In this document: positions 63,501 to 64,000 of the stretch, piece by piece
How the letters are laid out: each line of letters begins with the position of its first letter
Numbering within the stretch: the first letter of the stretch is position 1
Assembly (NCBI GenBank): GCA_016490735.1
Contig: JAEMWC010000446.1
Location: 509,501-573,500 of the forward strand
Direction: 5' to 3'
Origin: Pachyseris speciosa
Taxonomy: Eukaryota > Cnidaria > Anthozoa > Scleractinia > Pachyseridae
Length of the DNA stretch: 64,000 bases
Position numbers and translations under genes: made by a program
Notes under the pieces: generated by a model
Databases searched by the model: none
The model's input: the letters and a program-made list of their open reading frames with translations, nothing else
What the model was told of the DNA's origin: nothing

Positions 63501-63681
63501 AAATCCCTTGTACTTGAATTTATATGTAAAGTGTTTTTTTTTCTGTATGCCTTTGTAATTCTTCTCTTTTGTTTTTGTAATTTAATAATGCCTAAATTAA
63601 AGTCTTGTCCTGCCTAGATTAGCATTATAGCTATTTGCAGGACATGAAGTATTGTAAACTTTATATTTCTTTAAATAAATA

Positions 63682-63714
<33 letters not shown>

Positions 63715-64000
63715 CCGGGACTCAACCTGCACACTGTGTCTGGGACGTCGAAAGCGAGAATAACTATCGCCGGAAATAAGAAAGAATCTTGCTTCACCAG
63801 GGGAAGCATTCTACGAGACGACATCTCCGAAATATACCTTTACTCTGGGTGGAAGAGTAAAAAGACAACAACGAGGAAAAAGAGAGCAAGCTGTCACGAG
63901 CTTCTCCATGCTCTTGGTTTTGGTCATGAGCACCAGCGACAAGATAGAGATTACTCCGTCAAGGTTATGACAGACGGTTCCCAGTACGAGGTTAGATACC
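60569..64000 (+). CDS. Astacin-family zinc metalloprotease, partial, split by a LINE
   Basis: Two coding blocks, 60569-61276 and 63714/63721-64000, belong to one gene. The second block carries HELLHALGFGHEHQRQDRD (from 63895), a full match to the astacin (M12A) zinc motif HExxHxxGFxHExxRxDRD. The first block ends in SSWIEHIQRAINDIND and breaks off at a Val-Pro-Gly. The second resumes with Pro-Gly in the same frame, so the reading frame is continuous once the insert and one 7-bp target copy are discounted. The N-terminal part holds three ~53-residue repeats with the core ARKGHTFEEYVKAVQETN, not a standard astacin feature. As it stands the frame leads into the LINE and stops at 61322, before the catalytic domain. 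The gene runs off the window. Cnidarian astacins act in development, digestion or venom; nothing here decides which. ATG 60569 follows ttttcag-like sequence, so it may be an internal exon. Confidence 0.75.
61277..63713 (+). mobile_element. 5'-truncated LINE (non-LTR retrotransposon)
   Basis: The insert is flanked by tccggga at 61270-61276 and 63714-63720, a 7-bp target duplication. It begins within the linker before the reverse transcriptase (FYKTINHVVNKHAPLRDVSV, TKPWLTAGL) and so lacks the endonuclease. It ends in a (TTG)n tail (63684-63713), as in CR1/L2/Jockey-group elements. The insertion is sense to the host gene. Confidence 0.9.
61428..63452 (+). CDS. LINE reverse transcriptase, with one in-frame stop and an upstream frameshift
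   Basis: Reverse-transcriptase blocks are visible in order: ENYRPISLLSIYNRLFEKIL, YGFRNKHSTQHAILDIV, FLDLKKAFDTVNHEILLTKL, CGVPQGSVLGPLLFLLYIND and the catalytic FADD at 62544-62555. The thumb region and the conserved YLGIMIDSELSWKHHVDFI to LPLQSLFFQQLSYLMYD tail follow. The frame has one TGA at 62583-62585 and is otherwise open from 61428 to 63452. A single-base shift near 61445-61455 separates it from the preceding linker frame. Few defects imply a young copy. Confidence 0.88.

Overview
The window is nuclear DNA from an animal. Genes are split into short exons with canonical GT/AG introns, and the intergenic and intronic DNA is crowded with miniature inverted-repeat elements (MITEs), tRNA-derived SINE-like repeats, Penelope-like fragments, piggyBac-type and LINE sequences. 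The gene set (COP9 subunit 2, TRIM9, GNPNAT1, an AZUL-HECT ligase, an astacin) is metazoan. The repeat landscape and gene style suggest a cnidarian, most likely a stony coral. That placement is inference; no species-specific marker was checked.

Layout. 929-2296 (-): single-exon F-box/LRR protein. 7082-8412 (+): COP9 signalosome subunit 2, with an intronless coding region broken by one missing base near its 3' end. 10352-25410 (-): a 15-exon TRIM9-like gene with RING, two B-boxes, coiled coil and COS box, followed by three consecutive FN3-SPRY units instead of the usual one. 27833-34161 (+): a conventional TRIM9 (RING, B-boxes, coiled coil, COS, FN3, SPRY), head to head with the previous gene across 2.4 kb. 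37330-45350 (-): glucosamine-6-phosphate N-acetyltransferase. 45623-54338 (+): an AZUL-HECT E3 ubiquitin ligase, sharing a 272-bp bidirectional promoter with GNPNAT1. 60569-64000 (+): the start of an astacin-family zinc metalloprotease, cut by a 2.4-kb LINE that sits between 7-bp target duplications.

Four of the seven genes are ubiquitin-system genes (F-box adaptor, two TRIM E3s, HECT E3), and a fifth encodes a subunit of the signalosome that deneddylates cullin ligases. They look like separate transcription units, so this clustering may be chance.

The most notable object is the triple FN3-SPRY TRIM gene. Every exon from the FN3 of unit 1 onwards, except the last, is a symmetric phase 1-1 exon, and the 15 exons join into one 1216-residue frame after restoring a single base. 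It shares exon sizes with the neighbouring TRIM9 (96, 234 and 157 nt), which points to inverted duplication of a TRIM9 ancestor followed by tandem amplification of the FN3-SPRY cassette. Three single-base deletions in otherwise clean conserved exons suggest consensus errors in the assembly.
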